A stretch of DNA of 64,000 bases from Otatea glauca (Eukaryota; Streptophyta; Magnoliopsida; Poales; Poaceae). Below are positions 44,789 to 55,510 of the stretch, one piece after another; the stretch's first letter is position 1, and each line of letters opens with the position of its first letter. The DNA lies in NCBI GenBank assembly GCA_036346275.1, contig CM070711.1:52329435-52393434 (forward strand), given 5' to 3'. A program made the position numbers and the translations under genes. Under the pieces are notes generated by a model that did not search any database, was not told the origin of the DNA, and saw only the letters and a program-made list of their open reading frames with translations.

Positions 44789-46559
44789 AACCTCCCCCTT
44801 AATAGAATCTCGACCCCGAGATTCCGGTATAACTAGAGAATATGTTAGGGAATTCTGACTTTAGATTTTCTTCACGCTCCCAGGTAGCTTCACTTTTTGA
44901 ATAATTGCTCCACTACAAAAGCAAATGGACTTGTTTCTGGTCTTAGCTCTATCACATCTAAAATCTTGATCATTTGCTCTTTATAAGTTAAATCTTCCTA
45001 CAGTTCAATTGATTTCTACGATGTTTTCTCTGTTGACACTCTGAGGCACTTCTTAAGCTAGAACACATGGAATACATCATGCATTCCTGCCAATGAGTAT
45101 GGCAAATCTAACCGATAAGCAATTTCTCCTTGACGGCTTAAGATCTTGAATGGACCAACATATCTTGGAGTAAACTTTCCTTTAGCGTGAAATCTTCTAA
45201 CACCTTTAAGTGGGGTAACTCTGAGGTACACATAATCATCTGGCTCAAAGCTCAATTCACTACGATGATTATCGGCATAGCTCTTCTATGTTGACTGTGC
45301 GATTTTCAACCTCTCTCTGATCATAGCAATTTCCTCTTCGACTTCCTTGCGAATATCAAGCCCAAACACCAAATACTCTCCTGTCTCATTCAAATTCAAT
45401 GGAGTACGATAGGCACGACCATTTAAAGCCTCAAATGGTGATATTTGCAAACTTAACTGATAACTGTTGTTATAGCTAAACTCTGCATACATCAAACATT
45501 TATCTCATGAAGTGGCATAAGCTTATGCATAAGCTCTTAGCATATCCTCTAGAATCGATTAACCCTCTCGGTCGACCATCCGCATCTATGGATTATACAT
45601 CTGTACTAAAATTCAAGCGAGTTCCCATTATTTCATGCGACTACCCCTAAACCTCGAGGTAAATTGGTACCTATATCGACACCATCTTCTTAAGCACTTC
45701 ACGCAAAATATAATTCTTGACATATACACTCGCTAAATGATCTCTGAGTAAGTAGACTTGGCTGGTATGAAGTGAGCAACCTTGGTCAATCAATCAACAA
45801 TGACCCTCATGGAATCATAACCCTTCTGAGTTCTAGGCAAATTCTCAGCGCTGTGGATCTTATTACTGGTTTGCATCCTACTTCCACTCAAAAATCTGCA
45901 ATGACAGTAGCGAACCAACAGGTCTCTAATGCATTGCCTTCACTCTTTGACACACATCAAATAAAGCAACATATTCAGCAACTTCACACTTCTTCTAAGG
46001 CCACCAAAACTTTTCCTCAAGATCTTGATACATCTCGGCACTTTCTGGATAAATTGAGTATTTTGAAATATGAGCTTCCTCAAGATTCAACTGCTTATGC
46101 TCCTTTTATTCTAAGCACAAAATTCCAACCTTTAAACCACATGGTACCTTGTTCATCCCAAGTAAAATCCTCAGCTAATCCTTCATCCTTCTTGGACTTG
46201 ATTCTCTTAATATTTTCATCGTCTTTCTGACCATCTCTGATCTGACCCTTTAGAGTTGGCTTCACTTCCAAAGCAGCTAGAAATCCTTCTAAAACCACTT
46301 CCAAGTTCAACTTCTAAAATTCCTTGCATAACTCCAGTTGATCATTTAACGCTAGCATGTTAACGCTATGGCTCTTACAACTCAAGGCATCGGCTACCAC
46401 ATTAGTCTTTCCAAGATGATAGTGGATTCCAACATTATAATCTTTTAACAACTCCAACCATCTCCTCTGTCTCATGTTGAGATCTGACTGAGTAAAGATA
46501 TATTTTAGGCTCTTGAGGTCTGTATATATCTCACTTTAATTCCTAATGAGATAATGAAG
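44789..46559 (-). pseudogene. 3' part of antisense Tekay pol: RNase H end, integrase, chromodomain remnant
   Basis: Reading leftward from 46559: RNase H end (EIYTDLKSLKYIFTQSDL and VVADALS), linker (46310-46095), a decayed zinc-binding region (YVALFDVCQRV), integrase core pieces (VAHFIPAKSTY, TERVN near 45560), the C-terminal part at 45255-45495 (AEFSYNNSYQLSLQISPFEA), YLRVTPLKGVRRFHAKGKF at 45058-45255, and chromodomain traces (EATWEREENL) near 44870. Many stops and frame changes are present. Gag, protease and RT are missing because the element ends at about 46559 against a Tat element. Confidence 0.8.
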
Positions 46560-47720
46560 TATGTTATCCTCGATAATGTGCTATATTATCGAACCTTAGA
46601 GGGTTTGTTGCTAAGATGTCTTGAAGCCAAAGAAGCTAAAGTGGCTATAGGAGAAGTGCATAAAGGTATTTGTTGATCCCATCAATTGGCTTGTAAGATG
46701 AAGTGGTTGCTAAGACGTAATTGGTATTTGTTGCCGACAATGCTGGAAGATTGTTTCAAATACTTCAAGACGTGAAATTAACTCCAGCATCGACTTTGCA
46801 TCCCATTATCAAACCTTGACCATTTAGAGAATGGGGAACAGATGTAATTGGGCAAATATTTCATGCGTAAACCAAAGGCCATAAATTCATATTGGTCGTG
46901 ACTGATTATTTTTATAAATGGGTTGAAGTAATTCCACTTAAAAAGTTGAAGTAATTCCACTTAAAAAGTTACAAGTGTTGAAACTATCGGATTTGTTACA
47001 GAGCATATTATCCATCGGTTTGGAATACCACAAACTATTACGACCGATCAAGGGATTGTGTTTTATGTCCAATGAGTTTCAAGGTTTTGCCAAAATTTTG
47101 GGTATCAAGTTATTAAATTCATCACCTTATTATGATTAGGCTAATTGTCAAGCCGAATCGTCCAACAAAACGCTGATCAAGTTAATCGAAAGGAAAATCA
47201 AAGAGAAACCAAGGAATTGGTATGTAACGCAATCGCAGTCATTGTGGGCTTATCAATTTGCATACCATGGTGTGACCAAATTATCGCCTTACCAATTGGT
47301 ATATGGACGAGAAGCTGTTTTGCCCTTAGAAACCAATATTAACTCCGTACGAACGGCCAGGCAAAATAGCTTGTCGGCTCAAGATATAAGGAATTGATGA
47401 TGGACAATTTGGATGATTTAGCAGAGTTAGGCTTGTATACGCTGGATCGACTTAGAAAGAACAAGGCAAGGGTTGTGAAGGCTTATTACAAAAGAGTAAT
47501 GCCTAAATCATTTTATGAAGCCGATTTAGTTTGGAAGAATATCTTGCACATCACCGAGATATCCGGTTTGGAAAATGGTCTCTTGTGGATGGTAATTCTT
47601 ACATTTTAGAAACATTGAAAGGTGTGGTGTTTCTTAAGGTGATTAACGGCAAGTATATAAAGAAATACCACTCAAGTTTTCATTGGCTCATGATCGATAG
47701 AGACGACTATCGGTCATGAA
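46560..47720 (+). pseudogene. Integrase region of a 5'-truncated Tat-type Ty3 element
   Basis: A plus-strand sequence in changing frames: VLYYRTLEGLLLRCLEAKEA, CKMKWLLRRNWYLLPTMLED, a DVIGQIF-type first Asp region, KFILVVTDYF, TTDQG (second Asp), then the C-terminal part at 47394-47719 (YKRVMPKSFYEADLVWK and a FGKWSLVDG...YILETLKG-like stretch) and a final KYIKKYH. This text is characteristic of Tat-lineage (Retand/RIRE2-like) elements. It has many stops and a local 23-base duplication. All of gag and RT is missing on the left. Confidence 0.75.
46923..46968. repeat. Perfect 23-bp tandem duplication in the Tat integrase remnant
   Basis: Bases 46923-46945 and 46946-46968 are identical and begin TTGAAGTAATTCC. 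The unit is not a multiple of three, so it shifts the integrase frame. Confidence 0.95.
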
Positions 47721-47935
47721 AGGCCAAATTAACTTGTTGCAGTTAATTCTGGCTATGAACTAGAAATAAACTAAAAGCCGATTACACACATCACATCAGA
47801 AGGAATTGAAGCATGGATAAGAAATCGGTTAAACAATCGATTAATATTACAAAAACATTCAAAAGTATTCCAAGCATTGTTTCTAGACAACCAGCATTAC
47901 AAAACATTCAAGAAATAAGTTTTCAGATAAGCCGA

Positions 47936-50863
47936 TCATGCTTCGGGGTTGTTGAGCTTGGCTCTGAGGGCCGATAGTGCAGCAGTAGCCTTGGTTATTG
48001 TTTGCTCCAAGTCGTAAAGAATCTTCTCGTCCTCTACGGCACTTCCAGGAACATGAGAAACTTTAGCTGATTGCTTCTTTATTTCTGCTACAGGCAAGGC
48101 AAGCTCAAGTTTTTGAGTTTTCAAAGCCGTTGCCGAGTCTGATAGTATCTGCTGACCTTCATATATTTACTTGTTGACCTTGGCAAGTTCTGCTTCAATG
48201 AATTTTTTAGTCGACTCCAACTTCAGAGTCGCCTCTTTGTTCAACTTGTGGTATTTGGCGTCTTCATCAAACTTGGCTTTCTTGGCCCTGGTATTGGCTA
48301 CTATTTTGTCCAAGACTTTTTTATCATCTTTTTTAGCCTCCCGGAGAGCACTTCTGGACTTGATCGCATCAACCTCCGCTTTCTTGACGACTAGGAGACA
48401 AACGTTCAGCAATGCCGCCATCACCTCTGGGGGCATGTTGGCTTGAACCATGGCCATTGCATCTCGGAGCTGCTGGGTGTTGTCGAGCAACCTAGTTGAT
48501 AGAGCAAGCACCAGGTCGAAGAGCTTGTTCGGCTTCTCTTGCATGCCTGGAGCCGACGTCACCGCAGCCGATGCATCCGCGAAGACATTGAGGATCCGTT
48601 GGATCTCCTCGGGGTAGCTATCTATTGCCACCTCTTCATCGTCCTCTAGGTCCAATAAAGTAAAGCCTAGCTTATCAGTGAGGGAGTCCGTCAGCTTGGT
48701 AGGCTCAGAAATAGGGGCCGTAGGAGTAGGTGGCATCAGCTGAGATGATGGCGGAGGAAGCTCAAACTCGACAGCAGGCAAATCAGCCAAAATGTTGGCT
48801 ACTTGTGTTGAAGGGGAGAGCACAGGCTACAAAAATAGTCCAGAGGCAAGTTAAGCCGATTTGATGGATATAAAAAGATGATGACAAGGTATTTTACCTC
48901 AGTTGTACCCGATGAATGAGGAGAACTCTCAGCCTATTGGTCTTGGGTTTTTGGCCTCACTGCTATAACCTTCTTGTTCACTGGCCATATTGTTTCTTTG
49001 TTGAATAGTTAGCTAAAAGTTAATGAAACAGTGAAATACAAAGTAAGCTTGTTGACCTAAAACTTACCGAGCTGCTATTTCTCTAAATCGGATAAGGAGC
49101 GGATTGAGCTTCAGTACACGATGAATATCTAGTAATTGCCGTGCGATGGTGGGTTTCTTGGTAGAATGGTCAACACTTGGCTCACCAGTGAGCCTCTTTC
49201 TTGCCGACTTAGCTGCAGAATAAAAGGAATGGCCGATTAGTAAAATTCAAGGATGATAAAGTTGTTTAAAAATAAAGGCGGACCTATATTAGCCAATATC
49301 TCGCTAGTTATGTCTACAAGACTTGTGTTAGTATAGCCTTGAGTGTGAGTTACGTCTTTGGGCTCGAGATACTACTATCATTGGCCATTTCTGTTGGCTC
49401 GTCGGAAGGTTCGGGAAGAACTTGGTGATGATAGCCCATGAAGTCCTTTCTCGCAAAGTACAATGCTACGAGATAGATGACAACCATGTAGAAAAACTTG
49501 AGCCCTCCGAGTGTGCAAATAAAAATGCGGCAAAGTCTCGAGTTGAAGATTGTCGGCGGATGAAGGACAATGTTGACCCTAGAGGCGTTGCGGATGTGTT
49601 CTTTGGGTTGAAGTCAATCAAGCAATTTGAAAGGCTAGAGGACTTGCCCAAATCCTAGCTGCCTAGCATATCTTGATGGATGATAAAATTCATAAGACGG
49701 TTGGAAAGTGCAGTTCACGGTGTTGAAGCCGACGAAAAACAAGCTTGGGGAGAGAAACATTTTGTACAAGTCAAGAGTGCTATCGAGCATGCTATTCTTG
49801 TCGGTGATAGGTGAAGAAAAGATGGGCATGGATACTTGTCGGCTTCCTTGTAACTAAAAAGTCACCTTGGTGAAGTCTTCCTTTGTCCAACCAAGGAAAA
49901 AGCTGAGATATTTCTTTGAGCTGATTTAGGTTATCTTTGTCACATTGCTAGAACAAAGTATGAATCTCTGTCCAAAGGATCGGCTATTCCTGTACTCCTC
50001 GTCCTGACCCTTTGGGACTTATTTTAGGGGAAGGGGGTCATTTCAGAAGAATCAATCTTGAATGATCAACTAAATAGGCAGTAAAGCTAGGTCTAGATGA
50101 ACTAAAGAGGACCGCCTACATTGCCGATCGTGTGTGACTCCATTTCGGTGAATAGCAGACTGTGAATTATGTTCATCATCTGGTACATGGCTCCAAGAAA
50201 CATCTTTCCTAATGCTAGCTGATGACCTTCTGCTAACTTTTCGGCCAGCACTTGGTAACCTGGGTTGGTCCAAGAGAAGCTTCACAGAATATGAACCAGT
50301 GAAGCTAGAGGTTAAGGAAAGCAATGTGTTCTTTGACCGATACTGGGCTGGTGCCTTTGTTGTTTTCAATGTACTTGCTCCATCCTTCTCTTTTGGTGTG
50401 GATGAGCTTGTACTGAGGCTTGGCACTAAAAGCCGATACTTGCTCCCCATTAGGCCTCAGACAGCAAAGTTGGGCTACGTTCAAAAGAGTGGGGCCGGTA
50501 GGGCCTGTTCTAAACATGAAGGCGTTGAGGGTATATAACCAGAAATACTAGGCCATGACCACTAATGTCTCGTTGGCCTCTAGATCGGGTAGAGATAAGG
50601 GGAGACACTCGTCTATACCCATCCTCTCCTATTCTACCATTTTCTAAACTGCCATCCGATTGTACCAATTTCTCTATCCATCTAATGTTGTCGGCTAGGC
50701 TATAAAGCTCTTACTCATCCTTCTAAATTAAATTTGGGGGCCGATAGAGGGAGACGGGTAATTCTTGTTCTATGATGATCGATAGGTTAGGAATGCCTAG
50801 CGGTCCTAAATAATACTGGTCATCACTATCGGGAATTGGGATGAGTACCTGACTAGGGTCCAT
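47936..50863 (-). pseudogene. Antisense plant-mobile-domain gene of the Tat element
   Basis: It lies opposite to the Tat pol, between pol and the 3' LTR. The start is ATG 50863 (MDPSQVLIPIPDSDDQYY). Further on are FRTGPTGPTLL (50305-50517), VKEHIAFL, EKLAEGHQLALGKMFLG, MMNIIHSLLF and GNVGGPLWF (about 50100-50250), SYEFYHPSRYARQLGFGQV (about 49635-49700), and a C-terminal tail with a long Ala/Lys/Glu coiled coil (48167-48823, 218 residues open, then 47936-48124). This matches the antisense PMD-type ORF known from Tat elements of grasses. Likely introns and several stops interrupt it. It has its own TATA box at 51001-51009. The role in the element is unknown. Confidence 0.7.
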
Positions 50864-51000
50864 TGACCCGATTTGATGAAAAAGTTATCTTTGGCCTATG
50901 AAGATTGCTGAGCAAGACTTGGAGTGTGAAGTTGAAGATAAAGCCGATGACAGAGGATTTGAGAGCTTGAGTGCATGAAAATGATAGTGAATGGACCTCA

Positions 51001-51009
51001 TATTTATAG
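51001..51009 (-). promoter_or_regulatory. TATA box of the antisense PMD gene in the Tat element
   Basis: The minus strand reads CTATAAATA, preceded by CCCC, about 140 bases upstream of the ATG at 50863. It lies between the antisense gene and the element's own LTR, so it would drive transcription opposite to the retroelement. Confidence 0.5.
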
Positions 51010-51863
51010 GGGGTAAAAATATGAAACGACGGGAAGTTTTTTGGAGGGGCGCGTACGATTAATGGTAAAGATACGCGTCTCAAGATTTTACGGCGTCATA
51101 AATAGAGCATTTACCAACAAGAATATTACTCTAAAAGCCGATGATGATAGAAGCCGAAAAAGAAAATGTTTGGAAGATAATATATTATCTCCAAAAAATA
51201 AAGGGCATATGTTTGCACCAGAATTTGGCAAAGCATGGCCAAATTGTCAGGCTAAGGATAAAGGTATATTTTGGTCGATATCGGATAAGAAAGGAAAAGT
51301 TAAAGATAGAATTATGACCGATATTGATCCAAACTTGGAGAATCCATCTGAGTAAAGGCCGATAAAGATCATGGTCGACAGCATATCGGAGAGGAATACG
51401 ATCGGCCAATGTACTATAAAAGGCGAACAAAGAAAACAACACAATCAACCAACCAAACTCGCATTTACTCTTTTATTTTACTGTCATCTAAGAGTAGCTC
51501 TTGTAATTTAGAATCTCTTGCAATATGATCTTGATCAATAAAGTTGCGCATTGTCGATTATTGATCTTCATCGATTATGCCAGTCAGATTTGATTTTCTC
51601 CGATTTTGTTGCACATCGCCTTCTTTAGAAAAATCTACATTTATCTACCATCTATTTAGTCCTAATTGGCTGTTTAGACTTATCATTACCTTAGATTTGA
51701 TCAGCTTATTGACTATTTAGATCTCTACTGATTGTTACCTTAGATCGGCTTTGAGCATATTTTTTTTATCTATCTTACCAATTGCAGAATCAAATCGATT
51801 GACACGCCCTAAACCCGGAGTTCTTCGTGTGTTGAAACCGATAGAACTCTTTTGATGCCAACA
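51010..51863 (+). repeat. 3' end and LTR of the Tat-type element
   Basis: It contains a CCAAT-like box (about 51404-51411), TATAAAAG at 51415-51422, AATAAA at 51537-51542, and the end GACACGCCCTAAACCCGG...GATGCCAACA (51863), the usual tail of grass Tat LTRs. The exact LTR start was not found; it lies somewhere before 51380. Confidence 0.6.
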
Positions 51864-52349
51864 GCGCTGTTCTACTAAATATGCATGCACATGTATACAT
51901 CTGTTTTTCATTTTTTTGATGAGCGCACAGGTCGACAGATTCGAACACGAGGAGACCGAGCGCACACAGGCGCATCTGCCATCCTCAGCCGATGGTGTTT
52001 TCGAGTGTAGGAATCATGGCGCGCGACAAGCAGTTTCTGGCTCCCCGTTATTGGGCTCACTCCCTGTTGGGCCTAAGATTTACATTTAAATTTGAATTCT
52101 CACTTTGAACATGGTGATGCCTAATTTTCTACTTTATGTCATTTTCATTTTCTCTCCACAACACAACAGGTGGGCTGTTAACAAGAATGGCAATTGATTC
52201 CATGAGAGTCTGGCACTAATCAAACCAGTGGATGATCGGCTCGTCATGTGCATAATAATATGCACTAATTAATAATACACATTTTCTCTCCACTTTGCAT
52301 AATAATATGTATTAATTAATAATTAATGCAAGCATTAAACACAACATCA
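51864..52349. other. Unassigned spacer
   Basis: No gene seen. A short imperfect duplication, GTGCATAATAATATG...TTAATTAATAAT, occurs at about 52248-52276 and 52296-52324. Confidence 0.5.
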
Positions 52350-52640
52350 CTGGAAAGCCGATACTACCGCCACACGGGGCCAGTACTCCCGCAAGTTTGG
52401 TACTACCGCTCTTGCATGGCGGTAGTAATGCTCCACTTGAACCAACTCTCGAAAGTACCTACCGCCATTTGGAGGCTGGTAGTACCGTACTCTGGTACTA
52501 CCACTCCAAGATTGCCGGTAGTGTCGTCTGTGTCTAACCCGAGAGAAAATACCTATCTAAAAAAAGATTACCGCTCCCAAGGCCGGTAGATCCACAGGGC
52601 GGGCACTACCGCTTCTACATGATCGGTAGTGCCGCCCTTG
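52350..52640. repeat. Array of GGTACTACCGCC/GGCGGTAGTACC hairpins
   Basis: Five to six imperfect hairpins of 30-40 bases, for example GGTACTACCGCTCTTGCATG with GCGGTAGTAA at 52399-52432, others centred near 52475, 52515, 52580 and 52620. The style is like the hairpin array of the copia LTR at 15434-16017 but with another core word. Probably an LTR fragment of another copia family. Confidence 0.7.
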
Positions 52641-53889
52641 GCCTTACAATACCTTAAATTACTTCAAATTCAAAATATAATTCAAAACAAATTCAAACTT
52701 GAATACCACATACTCAAATGTTCTCAATAACTCATCCCATAAAACTCCACATAATCTTTCACCTCTACATTACCTAAAACCTATATAAAATAGACTTACT
52801 AACAGCGGACATATACCAATATATTTATTCTTACATCAACGTGACAATTTAAAAGTAGTGAATGATAAGTACTATGGCGATGTTATGATCAGATTCCTCT
52901 GATCTTAATCTGCGCCCCATGCATCGGACGCAACATTCCTACGGTATGCGGCGCATGAGTATAAGACGGTGCGAGGTCGAACTCAAATCGCTGAAGGATC
53001 ATACACAGCGCCATCTTGGCCTCAAGCAGCGCGAAGTTCTGACCAATGCAGATCCGCGGCCCCCAGCCGAACGGAAGCAATGCACCTGGATTCTTGGATG
53101 CCTTGGAGATCCCCTCGGCGAACCTCTCTGGTCTGAACTCCTGCACGTTGCTTCCCCAGATGTTCGGGTCGTGGTGGATGAACAGCACGGGCAGCACCAT
53201 GATCACGCCGGCGGGGTACGTGACGCCTCCGATCTCCATCTGCTTGTAGGTTTTCCGGTTGAGCGAAACGGCCGGTGGGTATAGCCGGAGAACTTCGTAA
53301 AGAATCATGGTCACCTGCACCACAGGTCAGCTAGATTTTATACCTCCCGTTGCATAGTCGTTGTTGTCATGAAATCAAGTAATTAATTTGTACTCACGAT
53401 TTTGAGGCGACTCAGGCCTTCATATTCAGGTTTGTTTTCCCAAATAGGCCTAGGATCTCCTCCCTTGCACGGTCCTGCCACTCGGCGTGCATGCTTAGTA
53501 CGACCATTGTCCATGTGAGCAGTACTGATGTCGTCTCCATTCCTGCAAAATAGAACAGCTTGCACTCGTTTATGATCTCTTCAGTCGTCATTCCTAGGCT
53601 AGATTGACCATTCTCATCTGTGTGTCTCATGTTCAACTCTAGCAACAACCCAAGTAAGCCATCTTTCGTGCACCCGCCTTCTTTCATAGCTTGCAGTCCT
53701 TTCCCAACTTGACCTCGTAGAATCGATTCGATCTCGTTATTAATTTGATGCATCCTCCGGTTGTTTTGGTAGACAAGGACCTGAAAAGTGAAAATGGCAT
53801 ACCCTTTTCATTTCCAGTACTACAAACGAACTAAGAGTAGTGGAAGGTATTTTTTTAAGGGAATTGCTAAACGGCACTCAGTGTTTTTT

Positions 53890-54210
53890 TTGCTTGTGAG
53901 CACTCAATTTTTCTTGTCTATTAGATATTGATTTTTATGAGCTCTCAAATTTTTTTGCCTACTAGATATTTCTTTGTGATCAATGTTGTACTTTATTGTG
54001 TTGTCTTTGTCAATATTTGACTTTGTGATCCACATTTTTGTTTGTTTTGTTTCTTTTTTTACAAATTGTCTTATTATTTTTACATAATTTAATTTGTGTA
54101 AAAGTAGTATATAATTGATGTAAAAAAGGTGTGCTGAAAAGAATACTATTCTTCTTTTTTTCAAATTGTCACGTCATTTTTACATAATTTAATTTGTGTA
54201 AAACTAATTT
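53890..54210. repeat. Repeats inside the enlarged intron 3 of the P450 pseudogene
   Basis: This intron is 748 bases against 88 in the intact gene. It holds imperfect doubles of GAGCACTCAATTTTTCTTG (53898 and 53940 regions) and of TTTTTACATAATTTAATTTG (54077 and 54176 regions), so a small repetitive insertion is likely. No clear terminal repeats were found. Confidence 0.6.
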
Positions 54211-54631
54211 ATGTAAAAATGTCATGTAGAAAAATAATGTTCCTCGTCCAATACTTAAAAATTTTAGTACTCTTTGATAAAATAGTACTCAAATGGGAGG
54301 GGAGGAGGCAAATTGATTTTATACATTGGATCTAGATCTCAAAGCTCAAAATTTGAATACTATTTAGCAAGAAAAAAACTCATATTCTTCCTAGAGACTT
54401 CTTTTTTTAATCACGAAATAACCGATCGACTTTACAATATTGGTCCTCAATGTTAAATTTGCAGTTCTAATAAAGTTTATCTGGTACTAAGTACTCAATG
54501 TTAAATTAGTAGTGCCCCTTTTACTCACATGTAACCAGGAATGACAATCTTCTGTATGTTTTTTGCCATGATGCGCCCAATTTGCTCGGACTGAAGCTGG
54601 AAAATCCTTCTTCCTTCAAGGTAGCTGCTGC

Positions 54632-55056
54632 TAGGGGTGGATATCGAGCTAACTCGACTCGACTCGTTAAACTCGTTACGATAACAAGCCAGCTCGACTC
54701 GACTCGTTATCTTAACGAGTTCAAATCTCAGCTCGGCTCGACTCGTTAAACTTGTGAGTTGGCTCGTTAAACTCGATATTGCCATCTAAGAGGAGGATTG
54801 CTGTTGAGACTATACAGTATGCTATGTGTTATCATCATCGCCTCACATATATACAGTTATACTTGCCGACTTGGAGGACTCGTTAAACTCGCGAGTTGGC
54901 TCGTTTAACTCGCGAGTTAGTTCATTTAACTCGTTATAGAAACGAGTTCAAATCATAACTCGACTCTACTCATTAAGAAACGAGTTCGAGCTGAGTCGAG
55001 CCGAGTTTGCGAGTACTCGTTTAACTCACGAGTTTCGAGTTTATTTTCCACCCCTA
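54632..55056. mobile_element. hAT-like MITE (425 bp) in exon 3 of the P450 pseudogene
   Basis: The ends are TAGGGGTGGA and TCCACCCCTA, and perfect 8-base copies of GCTGCTGC flank it (54624-54631 and 55057-55064). Eight-base duplications and TAGGG-type ends point to the hAT superfamily. The inside is made of short repeats of AACTCG/CGAGTT (GACTCGTTAAACTCG). It has no coding capacity. Taking it out with one copy of the duplication restores the P450 reading frame at this point. Confidence 0.88.
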
Positions 55057-55133
55057 GCTGCTGCCGAATGCGGTGCGAGAAATGACATCTCCGGTGAGGC
55101 TCTGGAGCTCCGGCCAGACATCCACCTCGCACG

Positions 55134-55500
55134 TGTTGTATCTTGGAGCAGAACACCTTAAAACCTGCACAAGCTCGATGGAAGATTCACGGATAACGTT
55201 CTTGAAACAACGAGCAAAGAAAACTTGAGATGATAACAGAGAAGAGTATTTTGGTGCTGCGATCGGGCTCTGACTTTTTCGTATTCTTCATTAGCTTATA
55301 TAGAAAAGAGTTAGATTAAAATAACCAACTTAATGAATCTATCGGATGCATCCGTAGCTAATATGATTTAAACTAACTAACTAATGATGAATTGATTGAC
55401 TTAACCGAAAAACAACTTCGGCTATTATACGGCAGGAATAACTACTACTATAGCAAATCACGGCGGTTAGCGCGGCAATTCAACAGGCTTAACTCTATCA
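55134..55500 (-). repeat. 3' LTR of the copia element
   Basis: 367 bases. It differs from the 5' LTR by several substitutions and about nine losses of one or two bases, nearly all at CAG or CTG. Confidence 0.93.
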
Positions 55501-55510
55501 AATCACCCTC

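Noticed and set aside
45772..46230. 152-codon plus-strand ORF as a gene
   Set aside because: It is the complement of decayed Tekay integrase sequence on the minus strand and has no domain of its own.
50212..50538. 108-codon plus-strand ORF as a gene
   Set aside because: The opposite strand carries recognisable PMD text in the Tat antisense gene; this frame is its shadow.
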